Shown here: piece after piece, positions 62,959-64,000 of the stretch | Layout of the letters: the number at the start of each line of letters is the position of its first letter | How positions within the stretch are numbered: position 1 is the first letter of the stretch | Program-made: the position numbers and the translations under genes | The notes under the pieces: model-generated | The model's input: the letters and a program-made list of their open reading frames with translations, nothing else | What the model was told of the DNA's origin: nothing | Database searches by the model: none | Source: Plantago ovata | Lineage: Eukaryota > Streptophyta > Magnoliopsida > Lamiales > Plantaginaceae | NCBI GenBank assembly: GCA_028274465.1 | Contig: CM051457.1 | Location: 74,436,496-74,500,495 of the forward strand | Direction of reading: 5' to 3' | Length of the DNA: 64,000 nucleotides

Positions 62959-63859
62959 GGTTTGAGTAATTCCAAGGGAAAAGAAAAGAAAATAAAGGAA
63001 AATCTAATTTTCTGATGTTTATTTTAAGGGAAATTTAATATGGAAAATTAGTTACTGTGGAAAACTTGGGAAAATGAGGAAAATAAAATCAAAACAGAAT
63101 CCACAAAATCTTCAATATTTATCTTCATATTCCATCTCTATCAAAATCTTCACGTCCATTTCCATGTCCTGCAAAAAACAAAATTTTCTTTACAAAATTT
63201 TCATCTCCCTATCTAAGATTTATTAGAGACTTTGATGAAATTTTTTAGAATTTCGTCTTCCCTCCAAAATTAATTTCTTAATTAATGTATTACATCTCCA
63301 CCAACATTATATACATATACATCTCCGTTTGTTATGGTAATTTTTTATTAACCCTTAGTTATATATGAACATTATCGATTTTACTAATTTCATATTATCA
63401 ATTACTAATTTGAGAAAAAATATTATGTTCTCAGATTCTTGAGTTAGTGTATACTTCTTATATTTGTATAATATAACTTTTAAAAATAATTTTTTCCTAA
63501 TCAATTATGATTAATTTGATGTCAAATTGTATATAAAAAAAGTCAACAAAAATAAAATGAAAAACTCTAAAGTTTCCGGAGGAAGTAAATTTTATAGACG
63601 AAAATTAATATTTTAATTTAATGATAATAATGGTTTGTCTTGGCTGAGTGAGTATACTCAAATATATAGTTACCATACCAATTTTAAAAGATGAAAGATA
63701 AAAAAAAATATAACTACCAATTTATTTTCCAGGAAAAATATAAGAATGAGATGGCAAACAGTAGAAAAATAAGGAAAATAATAGATTTTCCATCCATATT
63801 TTCCAAAGGGATTTGATTTTCCTCAATTTCTTTTATTTTGCCTTGGAATTACTTAAACC
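62959..63859. mobile_element. AT-rich inverted-repeat element (MITE-like)
   Basis: The ends are inverted repeats: ggtttgagtaattccaagg at the left and, on the other strand, ggtttaagtaattccaagg at the right (one mismatch). Similarity continues inward for ~50-100 bp in weaker form ('aaaataaaggaaaatctaat' opposite 'gaaattgaggaaaatcaaat'). Length ~901 bp, no coding frame, no clear target-site repeat. The class is not determined. Confidence 0.6.
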
Positions 63860-63870
63860 ATTCTGTGAGC

Positions 63871-64000
63871 AGTGCTTACTTTTTGGCCCGTGATTTGCAT
63901 CAGAAATTGCTTGATTCCAGGAATGGGGGAGGTAGTGGGTTGAATAGAGTAGATTGGAGTTGGGTTTGGAAACTTAATGTGCCTAATAAAATTCGTGTTT
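63871..64000 (+). pseudogene. LINE reverse-transcriptase C-terminal (zf-RVT-like) fragment, runs off the window
   Basis: The frame ending at the window edge reads 'SVSSAYFLARDLHQKLLDSR', then 'VDWSWVWKLNVPNKIRV'. This matches the well-known 'F.V.SAY.l...W..iWklkvPpKirvFlW' pattern of the zinc-binding domain after RT in plant LINEs and LINE-derived genes. Only ~43 residues are visible, and the inverted-repeat element ends ~12 bp upstream, so it is either interrupted by that element or truncated. It could also be a domesticated RNase H-like gene; the rest lies outside. Confidence 0.65.

Overview
This window is repeat-dominated nuclear DNA from a flowering plant. The evidence is a long AT-rich satellite with higher-order structure, LTR retrotransposons of plant-specific lineages (Ty3/gypsy Tat, with a second archaeal-type RNase H and an antisense gene; an Athila-like element; Ty1/copia elements with an initiator-Met primer site), a tRNA-derived SINE and a Mutator-like foldback element. 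I see no host gene, rRNA, tRNA gene or CRISPR array. The species cannot be named from the sequence; a satellite-rich heterochromatic block (pericentromere, subtelomere or knob) fits best.

Layout. (1) 1-8497: satellite array 1, built of ~229-290 bp monomers of one family in a 10-monomer, ~2544 bp higher-order repeat. (2) 8498-9858: LTR and 3' end of a minus-strand Copia element, then exactly 100 Ns (9859-9958). (3) 9959-39175: satellite array 2, the same family in the opposite orientation, organised mainly as ~746 bp trimers, with 2.23 kb and 2.78 kb super-repeats and one SINE (20979-21121). The first ~1-2 kb after the gap is unusually noisy. (4) 39176-43862: left half of a Tat-lineage Ty3/gypsy element (5' LTR, primer site, gag, protease, most of RT), inserted directly into the satellite. 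(5) 43863-53225: a nest of a deleted minus-strand Copia copy, an Athila-like remnant with one complete LTR, an AT-rich leader-like stretch, a foldback MULE with a palindromic minisatellite, and a full ~1.9 kb minus-strand Copia LTR with its primer site. (6) 53226-62327: right half of a second, different Tat-lineage element (end of RT, RNase H, archaeal-type RNase H, integrase, antisense gene on the minus strand, polypurine tract, 3' LTR). (7) 62328-64000: AT-rich DNA with a ~0.9 kb inverted-repeat element and the start of a LINE reverse-transcriptase C-terminal fragment.

The genes do not form a host pathway; all coding capacity is retroelement-derived and broken. The most informative signals are structural: two different higher-order organisations of one satellite on either side of a scaffold gap where orientation flips; very recent block duplications in the satellite; the two Tat halves, which come from different subfamilies and overlap at the same RT motif; the foldback MULE with a 10-bp flanking repeat; a cluster of palindromes directly upstream of the TATA box in the Athila-like LTR; and the antisense Tat gene with its own TATA-like motif.
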